Shown: positions 44,172 to 54,823, counted from the first letter of the stretch. The stretch is DNA of 64,000 bases from Planctomyces sp. SH-PL62 (GCA_945893045.1 CAMDEA010000011.1:18984-82983), one strand, 5' to 3'. Numbers and translations: made by a program. The notes: generated from the letters alone by a model not told the origin.

Positions 44172-45230
44172 ATGCGGATTTACTGGCTGTTGGTGATGGT
44201 TCCCGTGTCCTTGGTGCTGGACTGGTTTGAAGCAGCGCCCTGGTTGGTGTTCCTCACGTCGGCCTTGTCGATCGTGCCGCTGGCGAGCTTGATGGAGCGG
44301 GCGACGGAGAGTCTCGCGCATGTGCTGGGACCGAATCTGGGCGGGCTGCTCAGCGCGTCGCTGGGCAACGCACCGGAAATGATCATCGCCATCTCCGCGC
44401 TGTATAAGGGGCTGGACGAGATCGTGAAGGCGTCGATCGTCGGGTCGATCTTGGGGAATCTGCTGTTTGTGTTGGGCGTGGCGATGATCGTCGGCGGAAC
44501 CGGCCGCAGCGTGCAGTACTTCAATCGGGAAGCGGCTTCGCTGAGTTCTGGTCTGCTGTTTCTCGCGGTCTCGGCACTGATGGTGCCGGCGTTGTTCTTT
44601 CACTCGGCGACCGCCCCCACGCGCGAGATCAGCGTCGAGATCGCCGTGATCTTGTTTCTGGTCTATGGATTGAGCCTGCTGTTCTCGCTCAAGACACACA
44701 AGCACCTGCTGGGCGAGCGGACGCCGGACGAGACGGAGCACACCGAATCACTCTGGAGCGTCCGCGTCGCGACTGCGGTGTTGGTGGGAGTGACAGTGGT
44801 CATTGCCGTGGTCAGCGAAGTGCTGACCGGTTCGGTGGAGGCGACCGCGAAGCAGATGGGGTTGTCCGACGTTTTCGCAGGCGTGATTTTGCTGGCCACC
44901 GTCGGCAATCTGGCTCAACTGATCAACTCCGTGCGCTTCGCCCGCAAGGACAAAATGGATTTAGCTTTGAGCATCACGGTCGGTTCGAGCACTCAGATCG
45001 CCTTGCTGGTGGCACCGCTATTGGTCTTTGTCGGTTTCGCGACCGGCCAGCGCATGGATTTGGTGTTCACGGAATTCGAGGTGATTGGCTTGGCGATTGC
45101 GATTCTGGTGGTGCGCAACCTGACGCATGACGGCGAATCACACTGGATGGAAGGGGTGATGCTGGTCGCGGTGTATCTGATCCTGGCCATCGGCCTCTAC
45201 TTCTTGCCGGTTCCGGTGATGACGCCCTGA
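44172..45230 (+). CDS. Calcium/proton exchanger-type antiporter (CAX)
   Basis: 352 residues from the ATG at 44172 (GGAG upstream; an in-frame TTG at 44124 is less likely). About 11 membrane helices. The first alpha repeat has GNAPEMIIA with Glu69. The second reads TVGNLAQLINSV, with Gln249 where CAX proteins normally carry the second acidic residue of GNAAEH. An acidic loop (ERTPDETEHTES) separates the halves. It would export Ca2+ or a related cation in exchange for H+; the Gln may alter this. Its 3' end overlaps a convergent thioesterase gene by 34 bp. Confidence 0.85.
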   Translation: MRIYWLLVMVPVSLVLDWFEAAPWLVFLTSALSIVPLASLMERATESLAHVLGPNLGGLLSASLGNAPEMIIAISALYKGLDEIVKASIVGSILGNLLFVLGVAMIVGGTGRSVQYFNREAASLSSGLLFLAVSALMVPALFFHSATAPTREISVEIAVILFLVYGLSLLFSLKTHKHLLGERTPDETEHTESLWSVRVATAVLVGVTVVIAVVSEVLTGSVEATAKQMGLSDVFAGVILLATVGNLAQLINSVRFARKDKMDLALSITVGSSTQIALLVAPLLVFVGFATGQRMDLVFTEFEVIGLAIAILVVRNLTHDGESHWMEGVMLVAVYLILAIGLYFLPVPVMTP

Positions 45231-45700
45231 GTCGGCGGCGACGTGTCGTCCGGTTGTTGCACAAACAAGGGCTGCCCTTGAGCCGGTCGAGCAACAAACA
45301 TGAACGTGCCGCTGCCGGTCGCGACGAGCACCCCCGCCGCCGTGCGAATCTCGCCACGAGCGACCGCGGTTTGCCGGCCGGAATGTTGGACCTCTCCAGT
45401 GATCGCCAATGTCTCGCCGCTCCAAGAGGGGCGGATGAAATTGACGTTGAGTTGCACGGTCACGCAGCCTTGATCGTCGCGGCAAAGCGTCGAGACGGCA
45501 CGGCCCATCGCGGTGTCGAGCAGCGTGGCAACGACTCCGCCATGCAGGATGCCGTGCGTCCGCAGATGCTGCTCGGCAACGGTCAGCCGCCATGTGGCGC
45601 GGCCTTTCTCGGAGGAGACTGGTTCGGCTCGCAAGCCTTCCAGAAACGGGCCGAGCGGCCAGGAGTCCACGGGCAGAGGCGATGTTGTTTCGTTTGGCAT
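45197..45700 (-). CDS. PaaI-family hotdog thioesterase
   Basis: 167 residues from the ATG at 45700 (AAGGA upstream); the open frame to 45790 is not supported by the family. HGILHGGVVATLLDTAMGRAV is the hotdog active-site helix. VQLNVNFIRPSWSGETLAITGEV and VATGSGTFMFV complete the fold. It hydrolyses acyl- or aryl-CoA thioesters; substrate unknown. Overlaps the convergent antiporter gene. Confidence 0.85.
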   Translation of the reverse strand: MPNETTSPLPVDSWPLGPFLEGLRAEPVSSEKGRATWRLTVAEQHLRTHGILHGGVVATLLDTAMGRAVSTLCRDDQGCVTVQLNVNFIRPSWSGETLAITGEVQHSGRQTAVARGEIRTAAGVLVATGSGTFMFVARPAQGQPLFVQQPDDTSPPTQGVITGTGKK

Positions 45701-45874
45701 GCGCAATTCCTTGGAGGGAGTCTCCAGCAGGTTGGTCACTGGTGAGCCGCGCCGCAACCGACCGGCAGGCACAATCCGAAAAGTCGGCACCGCCTCTGTC
45801 GAGCATCAGCTTTGCACCGACCGCCCCGCACGACTTTCGGCACCAAGAACGACTGCGTAGCAGACTGCTGTATC

Positions 45875-47902
45875 ATGTTCGCTCTGACGACTTTCTTGAG
45901 TGCCTTTCTGCTGTTCCAAGTGCAGCCGTTGCTGAGCAAGGCGATCCTGCCGTGGTTCGGCGGCAGTCCGGCGGTGTGGACCGTCTGCATGTTGTTCTTT
46001 CAAGTGACGTTGTTCTGCGGATACGTCTACGCGCATCTCGTGACACGTTATCTGTCGAAGAGGGGACAAGCGGCGCTGCACGTTCTGTTATTGGCGATTG
46101 CGGCCTCGCTGGGACCGATGACACCCGCGGCGAGTTGGAAGCCGGGGCCGACGGATGATCCGACGTCGCGCATCTTGATGCTGTTGGCGGTGTGTGTTGG
46201 GTTGCCGTACTTCCTGCTGTCGGCGACTGGTCCGCTCCTGCAAGCGTGGTTCTCGCGGACGAGGCCGGGAGTCTCGCCGTATCGGCTGTATGCGTTGTCG
46301 AACGGCGGCTCGCTGATCGCGCTGCTTTCGTATCCGTTCGCGTTCGAGCCAGCGTTTGATATCGCTCGGCAAGGGCAACTCTGGTCGTGGGGCTTCATCG
46401 CGTTCGCGGTTTGCTGTGCGGTGTGCGCGATCGCCAATGCGCTGTCGAAGACGGCGGCAGTCGTGACCGACGAGTTGCGCTCGGAACAAGACGCGGAACC
46501 AGTCACACCTGCTCGCGCCGACTGGTTGCTGTGGATCGCGTTGCCGATGACGGCCTGCGTGCTGTTGATCGCGGCCACGAATCAGATTTGCCAGGAGGTC
46601 GCGGTGATCCCGTTCCTGTGGGTCGTGCCGTTGGCGTTGTATCTGTTGTCGTTCATCCTGACGTTCGACAGCAGCCGTTGGTATCAGCGGACGTTGTGGT
46701 ACAGCGGGCTGATCGTCTCGGCCGTGGCCAGCGTGTGGTTGATGCAATCCGGGGGGCAAGCTCCGATGCGGCAACAGTTGGCGGCGAACTTCACAATGCT
46801 GTTCTGCGGCTGCATGGTCTGTCATGGCGAGCTGGTGCGGATGAAGCCACATCCGCGCTATCTGACGTCGTTCTATTTGTGCCTGTCGGCCGGCGGAGCG
46901 CTGGGCGGAATGTTCGTCGGGCTGGTCGCGCCGCGGCTGTTTACCGGTTACTTCGAGTGGCATCTGACGATTCTGGTTTCCTGCGTTTTGCCTTTGGTCG
47001 TTTTCTTTCGCGATGCCGGCTCGCGATTGCATCGTGGCCGCAGTCCGTGGGCTTGGACGATGTTGGTGTCGGCGATGGCCATGTTGTCGATCGGCTTGGT
47101 CATGCACCTGCGAAAGATGACCGAGCACCGCGTTAACGCCGCACGGAATTTTTTTGGCGTGCTGAGAATCGAGAGATATTCCGACAACGTGGCGATGCTG
47201 CATGGCGGTGTGTTGCACGGCAGCCAATCGACCGACCCCGCGAGACGGCGGCTCGGCACGACGTATTACAGCGAAGACTCCGGCGTGGGCCTGATCCTGA
47301 AGCAATGCCGTCCCGACTATCCGATCAAGGTTGGCCTGGTGGGACTCGGTGCGGGAACGATCGCCGTCTACGGCCAGCCGGGTGACCAATTCCGCTTTTA
47401 CGAAATCAATCCGGAAGTGCTGCGGCTGGCGAAGAAACATTTTTCGTTTTTGGAGGACTGTCCGGCGCAAGTGGATGTCGTATTGGGGGACGCGCGACTG
47501 CAACTCGAACAGGAGCCGACGCAGGATTTCGATGTGCTGGTGCTCGATGCGTTTTCCGGCGACGGCGTGCCGGTGCATCTGCTGACGTCCGAAGCGTTCG
47601 ACGTTTATCGCCGGCACCTCCAACCGCAGGGAGTGATCGCGGCGCATGTGTCGAACCGGCATCTCGATCTGCGACCGGTGTTGCAGGCTCAAGCGGAACG
47701 ACTCGGACTGCACACTTTGACGGTCAGCAAACGCGCGGACAAAGTGGGAGCCGCTCATAACAACTGGGTGTTGATGACGACTGACTCCACGCTGCTCGGC
47801 CGCGATGAATTGACGACGCGGCAGATCAAAGACGACGGCCGCAAGGTGCTGTGGACCGATGCTCGTAGCGACCTGATGGCGATTCTGGCCAAGCGGGAAT
47901 AG
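45875..47902 (+). CDS. Fused membrane / spermidine-synthase-like protein
   Basis: 675 residues, start at ATG 45875 (MFALTTFLSAFLLFQ). The first two thirds carry about 12 hydrophobic helices, starting with the conserved FLLFQVQPLLSKAILPWFGGSPAVWT. The last 230 residues are a methyltransferase-like Rossmann domain of the spermidine synthase fold (VGLVGLGAGTIAVYG, FYEINPEVLRLAKKHF, DVLVLDAFSGDGVPVHLLT). Such fusions are widespread and mostly uncharacterised; polyamine transfer is possible but unproven. Followed after 12 bp by the next gene. Confidence 0.8.
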   Translation: MFALTTFLSAFLLFQVQPLLSKAILPWFGGSPAVWTVCMLFFQVTLFCGYVYAHLVTRYLSKRGQAALHVLLLAIAASLGPMTPAASWKPGPTDDPTSRILMLLAVCVGLPYFLLSATGPLLQAWFSRTRPGVSPYRLYALSNGGSLIALLSYPFAFEPAFDIARQGQLWSWGFIAFAVCCAVCAIANALSKTAAVVTDELRSEQDAEPVTPARADWLLWIALPMTACVLLIAATNQICQEVAVIPFLWVVPLALYLLSFILTFDSSRWYQRTLWYSGLIVSAVASVWLMQSGGQAPMRQQLAANFTMLFCGCMVCHGELVRMKPHPRYLTSFYLCLSAGGALGGMFVGLVAPRLFTGYFEWHLTILVSCVLPLVVFFRDAGSRLHRGRSPWAWTMLVSAMAMLSIGLVMHLRKMTEHRVNAARNFFGVLRIERYSDNVAMLHGGVLHGSQSTDPARRRLGTTYYSEDSGVGLILKQCRPDYPIKVGLVGLGAGTIAVYGQPGDQFRFYEINPEVLRLAKKHFSFLEDCPAQVDVVLGDARLQLEQEPTQDFDVLVLDAFSGDGVPVHLLTSEAFDVYRRHLQPQGVIAAHVSNRHLDLRPVLQAQAERLGLHTLTVSKRADKVGAAHNNWVLMTTDSTLLGRDELTTRQIKDDGRKVLWTDARSDLMAILAKRE

Positions 47903-47914
47903 GCTTCGCGGCCC

Positions 47915-49108
47915 ATGACCGAGCCGCTCCAATTTCCAGATGAATCGTCACTGCTGCAAGCACTCCGCGCGTCGCCCATGTTGTTCGAGACCATTGCCCA
48001 AGCGAAGTCGGGCGAGACCGAATTCCATTTGCAGCAGCGGCTGCGAAACGAGTTCCCCGACGAAATGGTGCGCGCCGCGTTGATTCTGCGAGACCTCCGT
48101 CAAAAGGCCGTCGCCTCAAAGAAGTTTTCGCGAGCCGATCAGATGTGGTTCACACCGACCGGTCTCGAGCAGACCACGGCGGAGCTGGTCGCACGACACA
48201 AGGCGAAGCGATTTGAGGGACCGGTTTGGGATTATTGCTGCGGCATCGGCGGCGATTCGCTCGCGTTGGCCGAGCGTAGTGAAGTTCACAGCGTCGATCT
48301 CGATCCCGCCATGTGCCTGCGAACCGAATGGAACGCAGCGGTCTACGGTGTCGGCGAGCGTGTTCACACCGTCGTCGCCGACGTCTCGCAGGCCATGCAC
48401 CGCGAAGGGCTGTTGCACATCGATCCGGATCAACGCCCCGGCGGGCAGCAACGCATGCGGCGAGTTGAGGACTGCTCGCCAAACCTCGACGTGCTGCGGG
48501 TTTTGATGTCGGAGTTTCGCGGCGGTGCCATCAAGCTCAGCCCCGCGAGCAATTTCGGTGGCAAGTTCTCGAATGTCGAAATTGAATTGGTCAGCCTGCA
48601 CGGCGAGTGCAAAGAAGCGACGATCTGGTTCGGCGACCTCGCGGGCGATCAACCGTTCCGAGCCACCGCGCTGCCATCGGGCGAGACGATCGCCGCCGAT
48701 CCCATGTCCGCGCGAGCCGACATCACGCCGCCACGAAGTTTCGTCTACGACCCCGATCCGGCCATCGTTCGCGCCGGTTTGCTGGATGTGGTTGCGGAAC
48801 GCCTGCAACTTACTCGACTCGACGATGCCGAGGAGTACCTGGCCGGCGATCAGCCGCTCCGCTCGCCGTGGGCGCAGACGTTTCGCGTGCTGGAGATCCT
48901 CCCGAACAACGACCGCGAGGTCCGCGCCGCCTGCCGCCGCTGGGAATTCGCCTCCGTCGAAATCAAGTGCCGTCATTTACCCATCGAGGTCGAGCGTGTG
49001 CGCCGCAAATTGAATCTGGAGGGGAACCGCCCCGGTGTGTTGATCTTCGCTCGCGTTGCCGGCAAGGCGACGGTCCTCGTGTGTGAGCGCGCTTTCGGAG
49101 TCAATTGA
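47915..49108 (+). CDS. Class I SAM methyltransferase with THUMP-like C-terminal domain
   Basis: 397 residues. VWDYCCGIGGDSLALAE is the SAM-binding site and VHSVDLDPAMCLRTEWNA follows; DPDQRPGGQQRM is the family's DPxRR-like block. The last 80 residues (EIKCRHLPIEVERVRRKLNLEG) are the THUMP-like domain. Probably an RNA-modifying enzyme, as THUMP domains bind RNA; the target is unknown. Confidence 0.75.
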   Translation: MTEPLQFPDESSLLQALRASPMLFETIAQAKSGETEFHLQQRLRNEFPDEMVRAALILRDLRQKAVASKKFSRADQMWFTPTGLEQTTAELVARHKAKRFEGPVWDYCCGIGGDSLALAERSEVHSVDLDPAMCLRTEWNAAVYGVGERVHTVVADVSQAMHREGLLHIDPDQRPGGQQRMRRVEDCSPNLDVLRVLMSEFRGGAIKLSPASNFGGKFSNVEIELVSLHGECKEATIWFGDLAGDQPFRATALPSGETIAADPMSARADITPPRSFVYDPDPAIVRAGLLDVVAERLQLTRLDDAEEYLAGDQPLRSPWAQTFRVLEILPNNDREVRAACRRWEFASVEIKCRHLPIEVERVRRKLNLEGNRPGVLIFARVAGKATVLVCERAFGVN

Positions 49109-49158
49109 AGTCTTCGCACGGAGAGAAGATCTTGCCCCTTTGTCATCGCCCCGTCCGA

Positions 49159-49242
49159 CATCCGTGCTCCGGCCCCGCCATCCGTGCGGCATTCCACTTC
49201 TGAATGTTTCCGCACGGATGGCAGGGCCGGAGCACGGATGGG
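49159..49242. repeat. Inverted repeat, family H (ATCCGTGC type)
   Basis: Arms of about 31 bp (49159-49189 and 49210-49242) built from CATCCGTGCTCCGGCC and CCATCCGTGCGG. It occupies the middle of the 49109-49382 gap, which has no gene I can support. Confidence 0.8.
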
Positions 49243-49382
49243 AACACCTTCGATTGAGGACGAAGCCCAGCTCAGTTTTGTCGCGACGCAGTGGCGCGTG
49301 CCTTCACTTTGGAGGGTCTCTGCCCCATGATTTTCTCTTCTGATCATTCGCCAGTTCTGACTACCAAACTTGAGCAACCTCG

Positions 49383-50123
49383 ATGTCGAATTCCTCCACG
49401 CCCCTCCGTCTTGCCATGTGGTCCGGCCCGCGCAATATCTCCACCGCGATGATGCGGTCCTGGGGCAATCGCAATGACACGGTCGTCTGCGACGAGCCTT
49501 TCTACGCGCACTACTTGCACGCCACCCAGAAGGATCATCCGGGCAAAGACGAAGTGATCGCCGCCGGCGAAACTGACTGGCAAAAGGTTGTCGGTTGGCT
49601 CACCGGACCAATTCCCGATGGCCGCCGCATCTTTTATCAAAAGCAAATGACTCACCACTTGCTGCCGAGTATTGACCGTGGCTGGCTGGCCTGCGTGACG
49701 AACTGCTTTCTGATTCGACATCCGCGCGACGTGCTGACGTCCTACATCAAGATCGTGCCCAACCCCGCCGACGAGGACACCGGGTTCCCTCAACAACTCG
49801 AAATGTTTCAGTGGGTCCGCCGGCACACGGGTGTCACTCCGCTGGTGATCGACTCGGTCGAGATGCTCAACAATCCGCGACAGCAACTGGGCCTGCTGTG
49901 TGAAGCACTCCAGATCGACTTCCAAGAGTCGATGCTCTCCTGGGCTCCCGGCCTGCGCCCCACCGACGGTGTTTGGGCCAAGCATTGGTATAAAGAGGTC
50001 GAAAGCACAACCGCCTTCCGTCCGTACAAGCCCAAGCCCGACCAAGTCCCGGACTCGCTGACCGATCTTTATCGCCGTTGCCTCGACAGTTACGAAACGC
50101 TGTATGAACACCGGCTCCAATAG
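49383..50123 (+). CDS. Sulfotransferase-like protein
   Basis: 246 residues. [16 protein letters not shown] is a 5'-phosphosulfate-binding loop as in the P-loop sulfotransferase fold; [16 protein letters not shown] is the 3'-phosphate-binding motif with Arg and Ser. It could transfer sulfate from PAPS to an alcohol, but several members with this start have no proven activity. No sulfatase or PAPS gene is nearby. Confidence 0.7.
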   Translation: MSNSSTPLRLAMWSGPRNISTAMMRSWGNRNDTVVCDEPFYAHYLHATQKDHPGKDEVIAAGETDWQKVVGWLTGPIPDGRRIFYQKQMTHHLLPSIDRGWLACVTNCFLIRHPRDVLTSYIKIVPNPADEDTGFPQQLEMFQWVRRHTGVTPLVIDSVEMLNNPRQQLGLLCEALQIDFQESMLSWAPGLRPTDGVWAKHWYKEVESTTAFRPYKPKPDQVPDSLTDLYRRCLDSYETLYEHRLQ

Positions 50124-50164
50124 GTTGCCGGCCAACACTCAATCCTCAAACTTTGGTGAGTCCC

Positions 50165-51514
50165 ATGCGTCAGTTTGCACTGCTCTGCGTCATTCTTTTT
50201 GCGGTCGTCCTGGCTGGCTCAGTCTCTGCTCAAGAGCCGCCGTATGTGAATCCTCTGGCTGCCGATCCGCCGTACTATCGGGTGCGCTATGAAGGCTCGA
50301 CGCAGGCGGGCGAGTTGGTCTATCCAGTGAGCTACACCGTTTGGATTCCGCCGGAAGTCAAAACGCTGCGCGGGTTGATCGTGCATCAGCACGGCTGCGG
50401 CGAAGGCTCGTGCAAGTCGGGGCAGACCGGCACGTTCGATTTGCATTGGCAGGCATTGGCCAAGAAGCACGGCTGCGCATTGCTGAGTCCGGTGTATGAG
50501 CAGCCGGAGAAAGCCAACTGCCAGTTGTGGTGTGATCCTCGCAACGGCTCGGACGTAGCATTCCAGAAGTCACTGACCGAGCTGGCCGCGAAGTCGAGTC
50601 ATCCGGAATTGGCCACCGTGCCGTGGGCCTTATGGGGACACAGCGGCGGCGGACATTGGGCCGGCGGCATGACGTTGCTGCACCCGGATCGAGTGGCCGC
50701 CGCCTGGCTCCGTTCGGGAGTTCCGCCAATCGCCGCCGCTGAAGGCAAACCCTCGCCCTACACCATTTCAGATGCGGCCTGCCAAGTGCCGGTCATGGTC
50801 AATCTCGGCACGAAGGAAGGGGTCACAGATAAAGAAGGACGGTTTTCCGGAGTGTGGCCGGGCAACGAAGCCTTCTTTCTCGCGGTGCGAGCCAAAGGAG
50901 GACTCATCGGCGTGTCGATTGATCCTTTGTCGAGCCATGATTGCGGCAACCAACGCTATCTGGCGGTGCCGTGGTTCGATGCTTGCCTGACCGCGCGTTT
51001 GCCGGCGAAGAGCGGCGATCTGCTGAAGCCGATGTCGAGCAAAGACGGCTGGATCGCTCCGCTCAATGCCGGTGATCCGAATGTCGTTGCTCCCGTGCCG
51101 GCAGCGAAGTTCGCCGGTGCTGCTGAGAAATCCGTGTGGCTCCCGAATGAGTCTGTCGCCACCGCTTGGACGCAGTACGTCAAAGACTCGGCAGTGACCG
51201 ACACCACTCCTCCGCCTGTTCCAACGAATCTGCGCGTCTCAGGCAATGTGCTGACTTGGTCCGCCGAAGCCGACCTCGAAAGCGGTCTCGCCAGCTTCAT
51301 CATCGAGCGTGACGGGCAGTTCCTCGCAAACGTCCCCGAGCAAGGCCAAGCGAAAAACCCGTTCGGTCGCCCGATCTTTCAGAACCTCTCTTACAGCGAC
51401 ACCCCCACGCAACCGCTGGTCGAGATGCGCTTCACCGACTCCAAAGTTGAAGCCGGTAAGTCGCATCAGTACCGAGTCATCGCCGTGAACACGGTCGGTC
51501 TGAAGTCGAAGTAA
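50165..51514 (+). CDS. Secreted alpha/beta hydrolase with C-terminal fibronectin III-like domain
   Basis: 449 residues from the ATG at 50165; signal peptide [34 protein letters not shown] is the oxyanion-side loop and [13 protein letters not shown] the nucleophile elbow (Ser near residue 160). The last 100 residues ([22 protein letters not shown] and following) look like a fibronectin type III module. Probably a secreted esterase acting on polymers; substrate unknown. Confidence 0.75.
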   Translation: MRQFALLCVILFAVVLAGSVSAQEPPYVNPLAADPPYYRVRYEGSTQAGELVYPVSYTVWIPPEVKTLRGLIVHQHGCGEGSCKSGQTGTFDLHWQALAKKHGCALLSPVYEQPEKANCQLWCDPRNGSDVAFQKSLTELAAKSSHPELATVPWALWGHSGGGHWAGGMTLLHPDRVAAAWLRSGVPPIAAAEGKPSPYTISDAACQVPVMVNLGTKEGVTDKEGRFSGVWPGNEAFFLAVRAKGGLIGVSIDPLSSHDCGNQRYLAVPWFDACLTARLPAKSGDLLKPMSSKDGWIAPLNAGDPNVVAPVPAAKFAGAAEKSVWLPNESVATAWTQYVKDSAVTDTTPPPVPTNLRVSGNVLTWSAEADLESGLASFIIERDGQFLANVPEQGQAKNPFGRPIFQNLSYSDTPTQPLVEMRFTDSKVEAGKSHQYRVIAVNTVGLKSK

Positions 51515-51552
51515 TCTGCCTTCCGAAAATTAGCCGCGCGGCGCGAGCGCGG

Positions 51553-53121
51553 TTAATTCTTGGAATCCAGATCAATCATCAGATGAGCGATCAGGCTGTG
51601 GCGTTCGTAGGACAGCAGGTACAGATGCAGTCGGCCGGGATCGTGTTCGTCGTGGTGGAGAATGGGGCCATCAATGCCAAACGAGTGGTGGTCGATCCAA
51701 CGGTCGTCGTCGTCTAGCAGCAGGCTGAAGTACGGACTGCGAAACGGCGGGCTGGATTGGAGATTCGCATACGTCTGAAAGAACGGTGGGACGCCGATGC
51801 CCATTGGCATGTAGATGCCTTTGTCGTAGTTGGCGATGGGTAATCGAGGAATCTTCTTCGGATCAACGCCGCTGATGAAGAAACGGCGAGTCCCCGGCGT
51901 GCGGCTGCTGGTGAATCGGAGCTCCAATTCCAACAGCAACTCTGACGAGCCGGGCGAGACGATCTCGCGGACGAGGCACTTCTCGAAGCGGTCCATCTGC
52001 GGGAACTTCACCGGCCACGGATGCCCGACGCTGTATCGACCAGGTGGAATGAACGCCGCGAACGAGACCTCGTGGCCGTCGAAGAAATGCCGCCAGTTCA
52101 CGACGTTGGTGGCCATCGTCGTGCGCCGCTTGCGAACCTGTTCGCCCGACGCGAAGACTCGCTCATCGGAATTGAACGTGGTGACAGCCTCCTGTTCCGA
52201 CCGGACCTCGCGCAGCTTCGACAGGTCGATCAGGGTTTCGGCCGGGTCGAACCAATGCTCCAGATAGTACCAGTGGTCGGCGTATTTCAGACCGGTGTTC
52301 CGCTCGAAGAGCCGTTGATAATGACCCAACGGAAACGTGAACCAACCCTGATAGAGCAGCTTCTTGGCACCGTCCTCTTGGACAAACAGCAGCACTTCCC
52401 ACAACCCCGCGTTGAGGCAGTTCTTCGCGAGTTCCACACTGACGAGGTGCTGTTTCTCGAAGCCGTCTCCGCCGGAGACTTCGATCTGCGGCGACGCGAC
52501 ATCGAACCGGACTTGCTGCCGATTCCACTGCCGGTCGGTCAAAGCGATCCGCCGCAGGCCGGGATCGAACTTGGTCCATTCCGGCAAGCTGGGAGTCATC
52601 AGCGAAACATCGACGTCGCGAAACACGACTTGTGCAACATGCGGCCGCTTGGGGACGAACACGAAGTCAAAGTGAGTTTCGTCCTTCTGAATCAACGTGA
52701 GTTCTCGCCCAGAGTAGCGGCCATGTTGCGGACTGCGATCGGCCGGGTCTTCGGGATACTCCGCGTTCGAGAACTCGCGGACGAGCACTCGCATCTCCGG
52801 TGCGTTCCGATAGCGAACCTGAGTCCGCACCTTCCAAGCTCCGATCGCGACCAACGCCAGCCCAGCCAGGACGGCCACTTTCGTGACCCTCCCAGCCGAC
52901 GAGCACCACATCCACATCGCGGCCAACAAAACCGCGCCGCACAGCAGAGCGATCAGCTTCATCGCCAAATGCACGTCGCGCGCGGTGACGATGATGCCGC
53001 ACACCGCCACGATCGCCAGAGAAACGAACCAGAACGGCCACCTCAATCGGCGCTTTGGGGCACCACCCCTCGCCGATCCGAGGTCCGCAGTCGTTTGATC
53101 ATCCGTCGCCATGAGATTCAA
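51553..53121 (-). CDS. Membrane protein of unknown function
   Basis: 522 residues, start ATG 53121 or 53112 (MATDDQTT). Three helices near the N-terminus ([50 protein letters not shown]) are followed by about 420 residues, presumably periplasmic, rich in beta-strand patterns, with many Trp/Tyr/His ([32 protein letters not shown]). I do not recognise the family. Confidence 0.65.
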   Translation of the reverse strand: MNLMATDDQTTADLGSARGGAPKRRLRWPFWFVSLAIVAVCGIIVTARDVHLAMKLIALLCGAVLLAAMWMWCSSAGRVTKVAVLAGLALVAIGAWKVRTQVRYRNAPEMRVLVREFSNAEYPEDPADRSPQHGRYSGRELTLIQKDETHFDFVFVPKRPHVAQVVFRDVDVSLMTPSLPEWTKFDPGLRRIALTDRQWNRQQVRFDVASPQIEVSGGDGFEKQHLVSVELAKNCLNAGLWEVLLFVQEDGAKKLLYQGWFTFPLGHYQRLFERNTGLKYADHWYYLEHWFDPAETLIDLSKLREVRSEQEAVTTFNSDERVFASGEQVRKRRTTMATNVVNWRHFFDGHEVSFAAFIPPGRYSVGHPWPVKFPQMDRFEKCLVREIVSPGSSELLLELELRFTSSRTPGTRRFFISGVDPKKIPRLPIANYDKGIYMPMGIGVPPFFQTYANLQSSPPFRSPYFSLLLDDDDRWIDHHSFGIDGPILHHDEHDPGRLHLYLLSYERHSLIAHLMIDLDSKN

Positions 53122-53199
53122 TGCCTCTCAAACTCTGACCAACTCTTGCTGGCGTCTGATCGACGTCAGCCTTTTCATTGTGGTTGGAAAACAGCATAG

Positions 53200-53400
53200 C
53201 GGCTGCCGGCGTCCGGCTCACGGCGTTCGGCCGGTTGAACGAGTGGCGATGAACTCTGTCGTCTTGGGCGAGCGGGTCGCCGACGATCAAGATCTGGTCG
53301 GGACCGGTCACGGATTGAAAGGAGGACTCGGCCAACGTACAGCCGCTGGCATCATGCGCGTGGATGAAGTGGACTTGGTGGGTCTCGATGACTCGACCCA
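53200..53400 (-). pseudogene. Remnant of a TIGR03790-like protein C-terminus
   Basis: The minus strand reads [30 protein letters not shown] and then [13 protein letters not shown]. This resembles the end of the planctomycete TIGR03790 family as I remember it (xxHxHYxRGCTLAExFYQSV...LLIVGDPL). Upstream, the match fades and stops appear, and no start or signal is present, so only a fragment remains. It fills the 53122-53485 gap, where I see nothing else. Confidence 0.4.
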
Positions 53401-53485
53401 CCTCTCGATTGAAGACGCCCTGTCACTGGACCTGCTCCATTGTCTCCGGCAAAGTTACCAGCAACACGAGAGAGGAACGAAACCC

Positions 53486-54532
53486 ATGACGATCGCAAGA
53501 GCGTGGTTTGGAAGTGTCGCCGTACTCGTTGGGATGGTTGTGTCACTTCAGGCGGCCGAGCCGGTGACCTTGGAGAACTTGGTGGCACCGCAGCCCAACT
53601 CGGCCGACGAGCCGTTTGCGAAGGAGTTCTCGCTGGGCAAGGCGGCGCACTTTCTCGATTCGGCGTCGCTCGACTGGCAACAGTCGTGGCAGTGTTTCAC
53701 CTGCCACACGAACATTTCGTATTTGATCGCTCGGCCGTCGATCTCGGCCGACGCGCCCGCTCATCGTGAAGTCCGCAAGTACGCGGAATCGCTGGTCAGT
53801 TTGCGGTGGGAGGAAGTCGGGCCGCGATTCGATGCCGAGATCGTGGCCATCGCCGCGGCGTTGTCGCTCAACGACTCCGCCACGACGAAGAAGTTACATC
53901 CGCTGACACGCACGGCTCTCGATCGGATGTGGACCGTGCAACGCGAGACGGGGGACTGGAAATGGCCGACACGCTGCGGCTGGCCTCCGATGGAATCCGA
54001 CGAACACTATGGAGTCACGTTGGCCGCCATTGGCACCGGAGCCGCGCCGGACGATTACGCCAAGACGCCGGCCGCTCAGGCGGGACTCGCGAAGATTCGC
54101 ACATTCCTCAAGAACAACCCGCCGCCTGATCTGCACCACAAGGCGATGGTCCTCTGGGCTTCCACTTACGTCAGCAGCCTGATGACCGCCGACGAACAGA
54201 AGTCGTGCATCAAAGAATTGCTGGCGGCCGAGCGACCAACCGGCGGCTGGGCGTTTTCTCGGCTCTATCCGTGGACTCGCGCGGACGGGAAAGAGCAAGA
54301 CCTCGAAACGAGTGACGGATACGGCACGGGCTTCGTCATCTTCGTTCTCCGCCGAGCCGGAGTTTCGGCCAAAGAACCGGCCATCGCTCGCGGCGTCGCG
54401 TGGCTCAAGAGCCATCAACGGGAAAGCGGGCGCTGGTTCACGCGCTCGCTCAACAAAGACAACGAGCATTTCATCAGTCACGCCGGAAGCGCGTACGCCG
54501 TGATGGCGCTGGCCGCGTGCGGCGAGAAGTAA
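53486..54532 (+). CDS. Secreted squalene-cyclase-like toroid protein with CxxCH
   Basis: 348 residues. The ATG at 53486 follows AGGA and starts a signal peptide (ARAWFGSVAVLVGMVVSLQAAEP). QCFTCHTNISYL, about 70 residues in, is a c-type haem motif. The rest matches the prenyltransferase/squalene-oxidase alpha-alpha toroid: GDWKWPTRCGWPPMESDEHYG, GGWAFSRLYPW, YGTGFVIFVLRRAG, AGSAYAVMALA. It lacks the DxDD acid motif of true squalene-hopene cyclases, so cyclisation is doubtful. Possibly a haem-bearing periplasmic protein. Confidence 0.75.
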   Translation: MTIARAWFGSVAVLVGMVVSLQAAEPVTLENLVAPQPNSADEPFAKEFSLGKAAHFLDSASLDWQQSWQCFTCHTNISYLIARPSISADAPAHREVRKYAESLVSLRWEEVGPRFDAEIVAIAAALSLNDSATTKKLHPLTRTALDRMWTVQRETGDWKWPTRCGWPPMESDEHYGVTLAAIGTGAAPDDYAKTPAAQAGLAKIRTFLKNNPPPDLHHKAMVLWASTYVSSLMTADEQKSCIKELLAAERPTGGWAFSRLYPWTRADGKEQDLETSDGYGTGFVIFVLRRAGVSAKEPAIARGVAWLKSHQRESGRWFTRSLNKDNEHFISHAGSAYAVMALAACGEK

Positions 54533-54539
54533 TCGGTCC

Positions 54540-54762
54540 CCATCCAGCTCGCCTGGATGGAACCGAGAGATGGAGTGCTAGCACAAGCAGAATTATTTCT
54601 GTGAAACCCCATCCAGCTCGTCTGGATGGTGAATCAGATCATCCAGCAGTTCATCACCGCGATCTGCTTCACCATCCGCACGAGGCGGATGGGATCTTCG
54701 AGGGCGAAACGTCGACGCGACTTAGCTTGCCATCGGACGCTCCATCCAGACGAGCTGGATGG
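54540..54762. repeat. Four-hairpin array, family E, copy 2
   Basis: Hairpins at 54540, 54609, 54672 and 54742, same CCATCC/GGATGG stems and nearly the same spacing as copy 1 at 26532. It fills the 54533-54823 gap. Confidence 0.85.
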
Positions 54763-54823
54763 GGGCGGGAAAGTCGCATCGATAAAGCAACACAACTGCA
54801 GATGACGAACAAGGGGAACGATC

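Noticed and set aside
46088..47932. 614-codon minus-strand open frame
   Set aside because: Antisense to the membrane/spermidine-synthase-like gene; rich in Arg, Gln and His as shadow frames are.
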